Shown: in pieces, positions 32,018 through 41,495 of the stretch
How the letters are laid out: each line of letters starts with the position of its first letter
Position numbering within the stretch: the stretch's first letter is position 1
Assembly: GCA_963703665.1 (NCBI GenBank)
Contig: CAVPFB010000005.1
Location: 1 to 64,000, forward strand
Reading direction: 5' to 3'
DNA length: 64,000 nucleotides
Origin: AP-15 sp963703665
Lineage (GTDB): Bacteria; Pseudomonadota; Alphaproteobacteria; ATCC43930; CGMCC-115725
Notes under the pieces: model-generated
Told to the model about the DNA's origin: nothing
The model's database searches: none
Seen by the model: the letters and a program-made list of their open reading frames with translations, nothing else
Made by a program: the position numbers and the translations under genes

Positions 32018-32932
32018 TCAGACGACGTGCTCCGGGGTCAGCACGCAGATCTCGCCGCTGTCGGCGAGCTCGATCTGGATCGTCGCATGGGCGATGCCGA
32101 AACGCGCCTGAAGCTCCTGCGGCGATCGCGTTGAGCGCGGCGTCGCCCGGATGGCCGCCCGGCATGACCAGATGGCAGGTCAGCGCCGTCTCGGTCGTGC
32201 TCATGCCCCAGATGTGCAGATCGTGCAGTGCTGCAACCCCGGGCAGGGCCGCGAGATAGGCGCGCACCGCGGCGGCGTCGACGCCTTCCGGCACGGCGTC
32301 GAGGGCGAGACCGATGGCGCTTTTCAACAGGCCCCAGGTGCCGACGACGATGACCGCGGAGACGACGAGGCTGACCGCGGGATCGAGCCACAGCCAGTCC
32401 GGTGAGGCCGATCACGACCCCGGCGACGACGACGCCGGCGGTGACGAAGGTGTCGGCGAGCATATGCATAAAGGCGCTCTTGACGTTGAGGTCGCGCGCG
32501 CGCCCCGAGGCGAACAGCAGCGCCGTCCCGCCGTTGACGGCGATCCCGGCGGCGGCAACCCAGACCACGACCCCGCTCGCCACCGACACCGGATGGGTCA
32601 AGCGCAAGACCGCCTCCCAGGCGATCGCCGCCAGTCACGACCAGCAGGATGACCGCATTGGCGAGAGCGGCGAGGATCGAGCTCGAGCGCAGCCCATAGG
32701 TGAACCGGCCGCTCGGCCGACGGCGGCTCAGGATGGCGGCGCCCCAGGACAGCACCAGGCCCAGCACGTCGCCGAGATTGTGGCCGGCATCGGCGAGCAG
32801 CGCCATCGACCCGGAGACCACCCCGGCCGCCGCCTCGCCGCCGACGTAGGCGAGGTTGACGGCGATCCCGATCGCAAACGCGCGCCCGTAATCCGGCGGC
32901 GCATGGTCGTGTGTGGAATGATCGTGCTGCAT
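32018..32932 (-). CDS. Cation diffusion facilitator transporter (CzcD/ZitB-like), frameshifted
   Basis: This inner-membrane antiporter exports Zn2+ or similar divalent metal. A His-rich start (MQHDHSTHDH) is followed by FAIGIAVNLAYVGGEAAAGV and SGSMALLADAGHNLGDVLGL, whose HxxxD metal site is complete. The later HMLADTFVTAGVVVAGVVIG supplies the second HxxxD. The cytoplasmic domain has LPGVAALHDLHIWGMSTTET and FGIAHATIQIELADSGEICV, ending EHVV. Frame changes occur near 32625, 32400, 32320 and 32115. ATG 32932 is chosen over an in-frame TTG at 32950. Confidence 0.82.
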
Positions 32933-33080
32933 GCGATGCAACTCGTCCAATACCTGCGTTCAGTATAACGGAAAGTTGCGGTTCGACGAAAAGTTGGATG
33001 CCGGCCGCGTCGGAGCATCGCGTGCCGGGGCTTGACAGCGGCCCGCGGCCGCGCGGAGATGGGGTGAGGAGGAATCGACC

Positions 33081-34280
33081 ATGCTCGACGCCTACATCTA
33101 TAATGGTCTTCGCACGCCGTTCGGCCGCCACGCCGGGGCACTCGCCCGGATGCGGCCCGACGACATGCTGGCCGCAGTCATTTCGGCCGTCGTCGGGCAG
33201 AGCCCGTTCGACCCGGAGAAGATCGAAGACGTGGTCGTCGGCTGCGCCAATCAGGCGGGCGAGGACAGCCGCTGCGTCGGGCGCCACGCCGGGTTGCTCG
33301 CCGGATTGCCGATCGAGGTCGCGGGCTCTGTATTGCAGCGCAATTGCGGCAGCGGATTGAACGCCATCGTCATGGCCGCGCAGGCGATCACCTGCGGCGA
33401 GGGCGAGGTCTTTGTCGCCGGCGGGGTCGAGAGCATGAGCCGCGCGCCGTTTGTCATGAACAAGGCCGAGAGCCCATTCAGCCGCGACGGCCGGGTGTTC
33501 GATTCGACGATCGGCGCGCGGTTTGCGAACCCGAGGCTCGAGCGCGAGTTCGGCGCCGACACGATGCCCGAAACCGCCGACAATCTCGCCCGCGACTACC
33601 AGATCACCCGCGAGGCCTGCGACGTGTTCGCCGCGGGCTCGCAGAAGAAATACGCGGCCGGCAAGGCCGACGGCTTTTTCGCAGGCGAGATCCTTGGCGT
33701 CGAAGTGCCGGGCGGCCGGGCCGGACCGGTCAAGGTCGGCGAGGACGAGCATCCGCGCCCGCAGACCGATCTGGCGGCGCTCGCCCGGTTGCGGCCGCTC
33801 GCCGAGGGCGGGGTGACGACCGCCGGCAACGCCTCGGGCATCAACGACGGCGCCGTCGCGATGATCGTCGCCAGCCGCAGGGCGGGCGACGCGGCCGGAG
33901 CCGAGCCGCTCGCCCGCGTCGTGTCGAGCGGTGTCGCCGGAGTGCCGCCGCGGGTTATGGGGATCGGTCCGGTCGAAGCGTCGAAAAAGGCGCTGGCCCG
34001 CGCCGGGCTCAGCCTCTCCGACATCGACGTGATCGAGATCAACGAGGCCTTTGCCGCTCAGGTATTGGCCTGCCTGCGCGGGCTCGATCTGCCGTTCGAC
34101 GACAGCCGGGTCAATCAGAACGGCGGGGCAATCGCGGTCGGCCATCCGCTCGGAGCGTCGGGGCCGCGCATTGCACTGACCGCCGCCCGCCAGCTCCGGC
34201 GCACCCAAGGCCGCTTCGCGCTGGTGACGATGTGCGTTGGTGTCGGCCAGGGCATCGCCGCGGTTCTCGAACGGGTTTGA
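33081..34280 (+). CDS. Acetyl-CoA acetyltransferase / thiolase
   Basis: A 399-residue thiolase, fully intact. The nucleophile is C89 in QRNCGSGLNAIVMAAQAI. Other hallmarks are GGVESMSRAPFVMNK, INEAFAAQVLACL, GGAIAVGHPLGASG (His) and VTMCVGVGQG (second Cys). The sequence resembles 3-oxoadipyl-CoA/acetyl-CoA thiolases equally. Near HMG-CoA lyase, a role in acetoacetyl-CoA cleavage is plausible, but no ring-cleavage genes are present to support the adipate route. Confidence 0.9.
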   Translation: MLDAYIYNGLRTPFGRHAGALARMRPDDMLAAVISAVVGQSPFDPEKIEDVVVGCANQAGEDSRCVGRHAGLLAGLPIEVAGSVLQRNCGSGLNAIVMAAQAITCGEGEVFVAGGVESMSRAPFVMNKAESPFSRDGRVFDSTIGARFANPRLEREFGADTMPETADNLARDYQITREACDVFAAGSQKKYAAGKADGFFAGEILGVEVPGGRAGPVKVGEDEHPRPQTDLAALARLRPLAEGGVTTAGNASGINDGAVAMIVASRRAGDAAGAEPLARVVSSGVAGVPPRVMGIGPVEASKKALARAGLSLSDIDVIEINEAFAAQVLACLRGLDLPFDDSRVNQNGGAIAVGHPLGASGPRIALTAARQLRRTQGRFALVTMCVGVGQGIAAVLERV

Positions 34281-34352
34281 TCTGACACTATGGCGAAGGA
34301 TCCGGCGGCGACGGATCCGGCGCGCCCTCCCCATCCGATATTGAGGCCGAGC

Positions 34353-36015
34353 ATGCCGTCAGCCTGCAGGGTTCTGTTGGTCGCTCCCAGGTTCACCGGC
34401 CAGTCGTATTGGAACTTCAGCGAACCTTGCGAGCTCTATGGGCGGCAATACCCGGCCCCGCCGCTCGGATTGATCACGGTGGCGGCGCTCTTGCCGCGAT
34501 CTTGGGAATGCCGCCTGGTGAACCGCAATACCGAGCTGCTGGCAAGACTCCGATCTCGATTGGGCGGATTTGGTCATGACGGGCGGCATGCTGCCGCAGC
34601 GGTCCGATATTCTTCGCGTCATCGATCTGGCACATGCCCGGGGGAGGCCGGTCGCGGTCGGGGGACCGGACGTGACCTCATCGCCCGAGGGCTATGGGAC
34701 CGCCGATCTCCGTGTGCTCGGAGAAGCGGAAGGCATAATCGACGACTTCGTTGCCGCCTGGGATGCCGGGGTCAGGCAAGGTGATTTCGAGGCCGAAAAG
34801 TTTACGGCCGATATCACTCGGACGCCGGTGGCGCGCTTCGACCTCCTCAAGCGCAGCCAATACATCTATTACGGCGTGCAGTTCGCTCGCGGCTGCCCGT
34901 TCACTTGTGAATTTTGTGACATAATCGAGCTTTATGGGCGGGTGCCGCGCGTCAAGACAACCGAGCAGATGCTGGCCGAGCTCGATGCTCTCTACGCGCT
35001 CGGCTATCGCGGCCATATCGATTTTGTCGACGACAATTTTATCGGCAACAAAAAGGCGGTGAAGGCATTTCTGCCGTATTTGATCGGATGGCAGAAGGAA
35101 CGGGGTTATCCGTTTGAGTTTTCGACCGAAGCATCGATCAATCTCGCCGACGACGACGCTCTGTTGGGGCTGATGCGGGAGGCGAATTTCTTCACGATCT
35201 TCGTCGGCATCGAGAGTCCGGACACCGAGACGCTGAAATCTATGCAAAAAAAGCAGAATACTCGGCGCTCATTGGCGAATAGCGTGCGTAAGATCATCCG
35301 CTCCGGCATTTTCGTGAACGCCGGCTTCATCCTCGGGTTCGATTCGGAAGAGGGCAGCATCGCCGACGCGATGATCGATTGTATCGAGGCGACCGCGATC
35401 CCGTTCTGCACGGTTGGCCTGTTGTTCGCGCTGGCCGGCACCCAGTTGACGCGTCGGCTGGCACGGGAGGGCCGCCTGTTCGCGTCCGATGATTGGCTGT
35501 CGCGTCTGGTTGAAGGAGACGTCGGGGATGAGAGCGTCGGCGGCCTCAACTTCGCCACCGCGCGACCACGGCGCGACATCCTTCAGGATTACCGGAAGGT
35601 TCTTGCGAGCATTTACCAGCCTCGTTCGTATTACGGACGCGTCCGAACCGTCGCGCGCCTATTGGACCGGCCGGTGTTGGACAGGAGCGGCCGCAAAGGA
35701 CCTCCTGCGGCCAGTCTGTTCGGCATCCCGCGTCGCGATCTGAGGGTGCTGGCGCGGCTCGTCTGGCGCATTGCGATGCGGCACCCCGCGACCCTGTGGA
35801 GCTTTTGCAAGGTTTTTGGCGAAATCGCGTGGCGAAACCCGCGCGCGCTTCCGGCCGTCGGCATGCTGGCCGCCTTCTATCTTCATTTGCGACCGTTCTC
35901 GAAATACGTCGTCGCCGAAGTCGATCGCCAGATTGCCGAGATCGATTGTGGACTCTGGAAGCCTCCCGCACTCGTTCGCGACTTCGAGGAGGAGGCGCTC
36001 GCGGCCACCTTTTAA
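34353..36015 (+). CDS. B12-binding radical SAM protein, HpnP-like (possible hopanoid C-2 methylase), one frameshift
   Basis: An N-terminal cobalamin-binding domain (RVLLVAPRFTGQSYWNF, then DWADLVMTGGMLPQRSDILR and PVAVGGPDVTSSPEGY) precedes a radical SAM domain. The cluster motif is RGCPFTCEFCDIIELYGRVP (CxxxCxxC), followed by HIDFVDDNFIGNKKAVKAFL and a DUF4070-type C-terminal region ending near QIAEIDCGLWKPPALV. The order and wording strongly resemble HpnP, which methylates hopanoids at C-2, but other DUF4070 radical SAM proteins look similar. An indel near 34547 separates the first 65 residues. An upstream in-frame ATG at 34290 is an alternative start. The hopanoid transporter hpnN at 62 kb supports the reading. 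Confidence 0.7.
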
Positions 36016-36032
36016 TCAACGGGTCAGGTCAG

Positions 36033-37283
36033 ATGCCCGAACACGGACTGGGACCCAGCGGGGTGCAGCGGATCGTCGTTCTCGGCGCCGGCTTTGCCGG
36101 GCTGTGGAGCGCCATCGGCGCCGCGCGCAAATTGGACGAGCTCGGCATCGGCCCGGACCGGGTCGAGGTCACGGTCGTCGATCGCAGCGCCTTCCATTCG
36201 ATCCGCGTGCGCAATTATGAGGCCGAACTCGACGGGACCCGCGTCCGGCTCGACGATGTGCTGGGGCCGGTCGGGGTCAGGCGGGTTGAAGCGGAGGTGA
36301 CCGGCATCGACTTCCTGCGCCGGGAAGTCAGCTGTTCAGCGCCGGGCGCACCGAACGTGCTGCCCTACCACCGCCTGGTCTTCGCGCTCGGCAGCCGTCT
36401 GGTGCGCCCGCCGATCCCCGGCCTCGACATTCACGCCTTCGATGTCGACACCTACGACGCGGGGTGCCGCCTCAATGCCCATATCGCGGCATTGCCCGGG
36501 CGCGCCCCTTCGCCGGGGCAATGGACCGCGCTCGTCATCGGCGGCGGGTTGACCGGCATCGAAGCAGCGACCGAAATGCCGGGCAAATTGCGCGCCGCCC
36601 TTGCCGGCGCGAGGAGCGAGCCGCGCGTGATCATCGCCGACCGGCAGCCCTGGATCGGCTCCGACATGGGCGAGGAGGCGCGTGCGGTCATCGCCGAGGC
36701 GCTGGCGGCGCTTGGCGTCGAGAGCCGGCCCGGCGTGTCGGTCGCATCGATCGACGACGAGGGAGCGACTTTGTCGACCGGCGAGCGCATCGGCGCGGCG
36801 ACCATCGTATGGTGCGCCGGCATGCAGGCGCATCCGCTGACCGCCCGCTTTCCGGTCGCGCGCGATCGGTTTGGCCGTCTGCCGGTAGATTCCTGCCTGA
36901 AAATCGACAGCATGGCGGCCGAGTTCGCGACCGGTGACGCGGCTAGTTTCGCGATCGACGGCGACCATTCCTGCGTGATGTCGTGTCAGCACGGCCGCCC
37001 GATGGGCCGATTTGCCGGCCACAATGTCGTCTGCGACCTCTTGGGCCTGCCGATGCTGCCGCTCCGGATCGACTGGTACACGACGATCCTCGATCTCGGT
37101 CCCTGGGGAGCGGTGTGCACTGCCGGCTGGGACCGTCGGGTCGCGACCAGGGGCGCGGCCGCGAAGCGCACCAAGGAGATCATCAACCGCGAGCGCATCT
37201 ATCCGCCGCGCTCCGGCGACCGTCGCGAGATTTTCGACGCGGCGGCGCCGGTAGTGCAGACGCCGCCTGCCTTTTTTCACTGA
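36033..37283 (+). CDS. FAD-dependent pyridine nucleotide-disulfide oxidoreductase (NDH-2-like)
   Basis: A 416-residue flavoprotein. The FAD-binding loop is RIVVLGAGFAGLWSAIGAA at the N-terminus. A second dinucleotide-binding loop, ALVIGGGLTGIEAATEMPGK, is near residue 165, and FATGDAASFAIDGDHSC is the FAD-contact segment near residue 305. The layout is that of type-II NADH dehydrogenases and related quinone reductases. No C-terminal transmembrane helix is obvious. It starts 17 bp after the radical SAM gene and is probably co-transcribed; a redox-partner role for that enzyme is speculation. 37284-37545 holds no gene. Confidence 0.8.
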   Translation: MPEHGLGPSGVQRIVVLGAGFAGLWSAIGAARKLDELGIGPDRVEVTVVDRSAFHSIRVRNYEAELDGTRVRLDDVLGPVGVRRVEAEVTGIDFLRREVSCSAPGAPNVLPYHRLVFALGSRLVRPPIPGLDIHAFDVDTYDAGCRLNAHIAALPGRAPSPGQWTALVIGGGLTGIEAATEMPGKLRAALAGARSEPRVIIADRQPWIGSDMGEEARAVIAEALAALGVESRPGVSVASIDDEGATLSTGERIGAATIVWCAGMQAHPLTARFPVARDRFGRLPVDSCLKIDSMAAEFATGDAASFAIDGDHSCVMSCQHGRPMGRFAGHNVVCDLLGLPMLPLRIDWYTTILDLGPWGAVCTAGWDRRVATRGAAAKRTKEIINRERIYPPRSGDRREIFDAAAPVVQTPPAFFH

Positions 37284-37545
37284 CCTCGGTCAGCAGATAT
37301 CCGGCTCTTGTAGACGTCGGGAGAATATTTCCAGCATCTGCCATGCGATCGAGGAGGGGTTGATCGACCCGTACCGCACGGTGCAGATAGGCGTCCGCTC
37401 GCCGATGCACAAAGACGTGCACGATTGGACGGTGGGGCACGGGGTAACGATCATCTTCGCCGGCTCCACGGGGCCCGCACAGCTCATGACCCCGGCCGGC
37501 CCTAGGTCAAGAACCACTGAGGCGGATCGGCCGCGCCGTGCGACC

Positions 37546-39345
37546 TCAATGCGGCCAGGCGATGCTGTTGAAATCGTCGAGCAACGCGGCGATGCGGCCC
37601 ATATCGGATTGATCCATGATGGCGCGGGCGCGGCGGGTGGCGGCGACCATGTCCAGCGAGCGGATACGCTGCTTGACCCGCGGGATGTTGCGCGGCGCCA
37701 TCGACAGGTTGCGCAGTCCGAGCCCCAGCAGCAGTGCCGTATAGCGCGGCTCGCCGGCCATCTCGCCGCAGATGCTGATCGGCATGCCGCGGCGCAGGGC
37801 CGCCTCGATGGCGAATTGAATAAGACGCAGCACCGCCGGGTGCAGCGGGTTGTAGAGGTGCGCCACCTGCTCGTCGCTGCGGTCGATCGCCAGCGTGTAC
37901 TGGACGAGGTCGTTGGTGCCGATGGCGAAAAAATCGGCCTCGGCGGCGAGCGAGTCGGCGGCAAGTGCCGCCCCCGGCACCTCGATCATCGCACCCAAGG
38001 GGGGCAGCGGCTTGGGCAGCGGCATGCCGCGCCGTCGCAGCCGGCGGGCGACCTGCTCCATCGCCTCGCGCACCCGGCGGATCTCGCTCGCGGTCGAGAT
38101 CATCGGCAGGAGGATCCGCAACGGCCCTTCGGCGGCGGCGCGCAGCATCGCCGCCAGCTGCGGATCGAGCAAGCGGCGGTCCTGCAGCGACAGGCGGATC
38201 GCGCGCAGGCCGAGCGCCGGGTTGTCGGCCGGGACATAGTGGTCGGCGAGCGAGCGGGCGAGCTTGTCGCCGCCGAGATCGAAGGTGCGCACGGTCACGG
38301 TCTTGCCCTGCATCCCGCGCACCAGCCCGGAAAACACCGCGTACTGCTCCTCCTCGCCCGGCAGGTCGTCGCGGTTCATATAGAGAAACTCGGAGCGGAC
38401 GAGACCCAGCCCCATCGCCCCGTTGGCCGCGGCCTGATCGAGCTCCACCGGCAGTTCGAGATTGGCTTCGAGGGTGATTTCGACGCCGTCGCGGGTCGCC
38501 GCCGGGAGTCGGCGCAGGCGGGTCAGGTGGCGCCGCTCGCGCACCAGGAGATCGCGCCGCGCCTCGTAATCGCCGACCGTGTCGGCCGAGGGATCGATGA
38601 TCACGGTCCCCTCGGCGCCGTCGATCACCACCGTCGTGGCTGCGCGCGCATGAACGACCAAGGCCGGGACCGCGAGCACCGCCGGCAGCCCCAAGGCGCG
38701 GGCGACGATGGCGGTATGGCTGTCGGCGCCGCCGAACTGGGTGGCGAAGCCGGCGATCCGCTGCGGGTCCATCAATGCCGTGTCGGCCGGGGTCAGCTCG
38801 TCAGCGAGGATGACGGCCCCCTCCGGCACGCCGGAATAGGCGACATAGGGCTTCTTGATCAGGTTGCGGATGAGCCGCGTGCCGACGACGCGGATGTCCT
38901 CGATCCGCGCCGCCAGATAAGGGTCGCGCATCGCCGCGAAGCTTTTGGCAATCTCGTCGATCTCGATCTCGACCGCGCGCTCGGCGTTGATTCGGGCGCG
39001 GCCGACGCGCTCGTCGACGCCGCGCACCAAGCGAGAGTTCGACAGCATCGCCACATGCGCGTCGAGCAGGTAGCCGATCTCCTCGGCGGCGGATTCGGGG
39101 AGGCCGGAGGCTTTGGCCTTGAGCTTGCGCAGCTGCTTCAGCGAAACCGCAACCGCCTCGGCGAAGCGGCTGCGTTCGGCGCCGATCTCGGTTTCGGGGA
39201 TGTGGCTCTCATGGACCGGAAGATCGCCGCCGTCGCCGACATAGGCCGGCCCGATGGCGATCCCCGGCGACACGCCGACGCCCGCCAACCTGCGCTCGAT
39301 GCCGCTGCTCTGTGCCGCCGGCCCGCAGCCCTCGTCAATCCTCAT
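37546..39345 (-). CDS. ptsP: Phosphoenolpyruvate-protein phosphotransferase (PTS enzyme I)
   Basis: Enzyme I autophosphorylates from PEP and passes the phosphate to HPr. It has 599 residues. The active His210 is in GGADSHTAIVARALGLPAV. The PEP-binding TIM barrel has LVRSEFLYMNRDDLPGEEEQ, LRAIRLSLQ, GAMIEVPGAALAADSLAAEA, TNDLVQYTLAIDR and a catalytic Cys in ISICGEMAG. There is no N-terminal GAF domain. Its start overlaps the HPr stop by 11 bp, the end of a regulatory PTS operon without sugar permeases. In such operons the phosphate ends on EIIA-type regulators instead of sugars. Confidence 0.95.
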   Translation of the reverse strand: MRIDEGCGPAAQSSGIERRLAGVGVSPGIAIGPAYVGDGGDLPVHESHIPETEIGAERSRFAEAVAVSLKQLRKLKAKASGLPESAAEEIGYLLDAHVAMLSNSRLVRGVDERVGRARINAERAVEIEIDEIAKSFAAMRDPYLAARIEDIRVVGTRLIRNLIKKPYVAYSGVPEGAVILADELTPADTALMDPQRIAGFATQFGGADSHTAIVARALGLPAVLAVPALVVHARAATTVVIDGAEGTVIIDPSADTVGDYEARRDLLVRERRHLTRLRRLPAATRDGVEITLEANLELPVELDQAAANGAMGLGLVRSEFLYMNRDDLPGEEEQYAVFSGLVRGMQGKTVTVRTFDLGGDKLARSLADHYVPADNPALGLRAIRLSLQDRRLLDPQLAAMLRAAAEGPLRILLPMISTASEIRRVREAMEQVARRLRRRGMPLPKPLPPLGAMIEVPGAALAADSLAAEADFFAIGTNDLVQYTLAIDRSDEQVAHLYNPLHPAVLRLIQFAIEAALRRGMPISICGEMAGEPRYTALLLGLGLRNLSMAPRNIPRVKQRIRSLDMVAATRRARAIMDQSDMGRIAALLDDFNSIAWPH

Positions 39346-39661
39346 CGAACTTGCATTCGATCAAATTGGCCAGCGCAGTGACCGCCTCGGCCGCCTGCGG
39401 GCCGCTGGCGCACAACTCGACCACCGTCCCCGGGGCGGCCGCCAGCATCATCAGCCCCATGATCGAGCGGCCTGAGACCTCGGTGCCGTTCTTGCGCACC
39501 CGGATGTCAGCCGCGAATTGGGCAGCAGTCTTGACAAAACGGGCCGAGGCGCGCGCGTGCAGCCCGCGCTGGTTGCAGATCGTCGCGATCCGCCGCACCA
39601 CCTCCGAGGGCGCTCCGACACCGGGGCCGCTCGCCGGGCCGCTGGTCGGGCCGTCGCTCAT
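39335..39661 (-). CDS. Phosphocarrier HPr
   Basis: A 108-residue HPr with a Gly/Ser/Pro-rich extension of about 20 residues before the fold. The active His35 lies in NQRGLHARASARFVKTA. The regulatory serine is Ser66 in VSGRSIMGLMMLA, the likely target of the HprK encoded upstream. ATG 39661 overlaps the EIIA stop (ATGA). Confidence 0.95.
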   Translation of the reverse strand: MSDGPTSGPASGPGVGAPSEVVRRIATICNQRGLHARASARFVKTAAQFAADIRVRKNGTEVSGRSIMGLMMLAAAPGTVVELCASGPQAAEAVTALANLIECKFDED

Positions 39662-40065
39662 CGCCGGGCGTCGGTCAATAGCTGCGAAGCGACGTTGATG
39701 TACTTGCGGCCGGCTTCCTGCGCGCCGAGCACGGTGCGTTCGAGGCTCTCGCTCTGGCGCAGGCTGGCGAGCTTGATCAGCATCGGCAGATTGACCCCGG
39801 CGACGACTTCGATCTTGGCGCGATCCATGACCGAGATCGCCAGGTTCGAGGGCGTGCCGCCGAACATGTCGGTCAGCAGCACCGCGCCGTCGCCGCTGTC
39901 GACCTCGCTGATCCGGCGCAGGATTTCCTGGCGCCGCTGCTCCATATCGTCGTCGGGACCGATGCACACGGCGGCGATCTGCGTCTGCGCGCCGACGACG
40001 TGCTCGAGGGCGGCGACGAATTCCGCCGCAAGCCGCCCATGGGTCACCAAAACCATGCCGATCAT
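39658..40065 (-). CDS. PTS EIIA component, mannose/fructose family
   Basis: A 135-residue EIIA-Man fold protein. The phosphorylatable His9 is in MIGMVLVTHGRLAAEFV, and LTDMFGGTPSNLAIS is conserved. No EIIB, C or D partners are nearby, so it acts as a regulatory phosphate acceptor, as in other alphaproteobacteria. It overlaps HPr by 4 bp and lies 33 bp downstream of rapZ. Confidence 0.93.
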   Translation of the reverse strand: MIGMVLVTHGRLAAEFVAALEHVVGAQTQIAAVCIGPDDDMEQRRQEILRRISEVDSGDGAVLLTDMFGGTPSNLAISVMDRAKIEVVAGVNLPMLIKLASLRQSESLERTVLGAQEAGRKYINVASQLLTDARR

Positions 40066-40098
40066 TGGATTCCCTCTGCTGCGACCGACCGTCGCTGC

Positions 40099-41046
40099 TC
40101 AACTTGCGGCGGCCGGCATACCCGCCGGGACCGGCGCGCCGGCGCCTGATGGCGCAAGGTCGCGATGGGCGACCTCGACCCGCCATCCCACGCCGCGTAG
40201 CCGCAGGGCCAGCCGCTCGGCGACATACACCGAACGGTGCCGCCCGCCGGTACAGCCGAATGCGATTGTAAGATAGGTTTTGCCCCGCATTTCATAGCGC
40301 GGCAGCAAGGGGTGCAGCAATCGCCACAGCCGCTCGAAGAATGGTGCGAAATCCGCGTCTCTCTGGATGTGGGCCGCAACCGCCGGGTCGCGCCCGCTCA
40401 GCGTCCGAAGTTCGTCAACATAATACGGATTGTCGAGAAAGCGCACGTCGAAGATCAGATCGGCCTCGCGCGGGATGCCGCGGCGATAGGCAAAGGAGGT
40501 GACGAAGATGCGCAGCCCGCACGCATCGAGCGCAAAATGGCCGCTCAGCAGGCGCTTCAGATCGGCGGCGGTGAGGGCGGAGGTGTCGATCACCAGATCA
40601 GCGCGGTCGCGCAAGGCGGAAACTACTTGGCGCTCGCGGCGGATGCCGTCCATGATCGGGCGGTCTCCGGCCAGCGGGTGAGGCCGCCGCGTCTCGATAT
40701 AACGACGTTCGAGCCGTTCGTCGTCGCAGTCGACGAACAGCACCCACAACACGCGCCCGGTGCGGGCGATCACGGCGGCGAGGGTTTCGAGCATGGTCTC
40801 GGCGGCGAAGCCGCGGGTTCGCGTATCGGCTCCGACTGCGATCGCCGGGCCATCTGCCGCGGCGCTCTCGATCAGCGCCGGGACCAGCGAGGCCGGCAAA
40901 TTGTCGAAGGCCTCGTATCCCATGTCCTCGACGATCTTGAGTGCGGTCGATCGCCCGGCCCCCGACATTCCCGTCACCAGCAGGACGCGGGCGCGCACCA
41001 CGTTTTCGGCCGCGCCCGGAGCCTCTAGACCACTTTCGGTCATCAT
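40099..41046 (-). CDS. rapZ: RNase adapter / nucleotide-binding protein RapZ
   Basis: A 315-residue P-loop protein. Walker A is TGMSGAGRSTALKIVEDMGY. The C-terminal domain has IFVTSFAYRRGIPREADLIF, DVRFLDNPYYVDELR and IAFGCTGGRHRSVYVAERLA. In enterobacteria it controls glmS expression through sRNA decay; in alphaproteobacteria it is a conserved neighbour of hprK. Its ATG overlaps the hprK stop. glmS-glmU lies about 12 kb away, not linked as an operon. Confidence 0.95.
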   Translation of the reverse strand: MMTESGLEAPGAAENVVRARVLLVTGMSGAGRSTALKIVEDMGYEAFDNLPASLVPALIESAAADGPAIAVGADTRTRGFAAETMLETLAAVIARTGRVLWVLFVDCDDERLERRYIETRRPHPLAGDRPIMDGIRRERQVVSALRDRADLVIDTSALTAADLKRLLSGHFALDACGLRIFVTSFAYRRGIPREADLIFDVRFLDNPYYVDELRTLSGRDPAVAAHIQRDADFAPFFERLWRLLHPLLPRYEMRGKTYLTIAFGCTGGRHRSVYVAERLALRLRGVGWRVEVAHRDLAPSGAGAPVPAGMPAAAS

Positions 41047-41495
41047 CGCCCGATTATAGCTGGCAACAGCCCCGTCGCCAACTCGCGTCGGACGAGGCGC
41101 AGCTTTGCTGCGGCGGAAGCTTCGAGCGGGGCCAGCGCGATCACGCGGATTTCGAGGCCGAGGACGGATTCGACCCGAACTTCCGGCATGCGTTCGATCT
41201 GACCCGAAGGGAGCAGATCGACGAGCAGCGCGAGCGGCGCCTCCTCGATCGTCTCGACCCGCAGGATACCGAAGCCGCGGACCTCGATCAGCCCGGCGAT
41301 CACCGCAGGGGCGCGCACCAAAACCCGATCGCCGACGCGCCGCAGCTCAATCTGATCGTCGGCGACGAGACGAGCTCCGCCATCAATCAGGCGCAGCGCC
41401 AGATCCGATTTTCCGACACCGGACGGCCCGCGCAGCAAAATCGCCTCGCCGTCGATCGCGACCGCAGTGGCGTGGACGGGGATGGTGTCGCTCAT
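41043..41495 (-). CDS. hprK: HPr kinase/phosphorylase, short alphaproteobacterial form
   Basis: This 150-residue protein contains only the C-terminal kinase domain. The P-loop is LRGPSGVGKSDLALRLIDGG, then LVADDQIELRRVGDRVLVRA and GLIEVRGFGILRVE (signature region). It lacks the N-terminal half of the Firmicute enzyme, as usual in alphaproteobacteria. It probably phosphorylates Ser66 of HPr and links the PTS to ChvGI. It overlaps chvG and rapZ by 4 bp each. Confidence 0.93.
   Translation of the reverse strand: MSDTIPVHATAVAIDGEAILLRGPSGVGKSDLALRLIDGGARLVADDQIELRRVGDRVLVRAPAVIAGLIEVRGFGILRVETIEEAPLALLVDLLPSGQIERMPEVRVESVLGLEIRVIALAPLEASAAAKLRLVRRELATGLLPAIIGR

Noticed and set aside
37360..39381. 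A 673-residue plus-strand frame opposite ptsP
   Set aside because: Antisense shadow of the intact PTS enzyme I gene caused by high GC; arginine/glutamine/histidine-rich with no motif.
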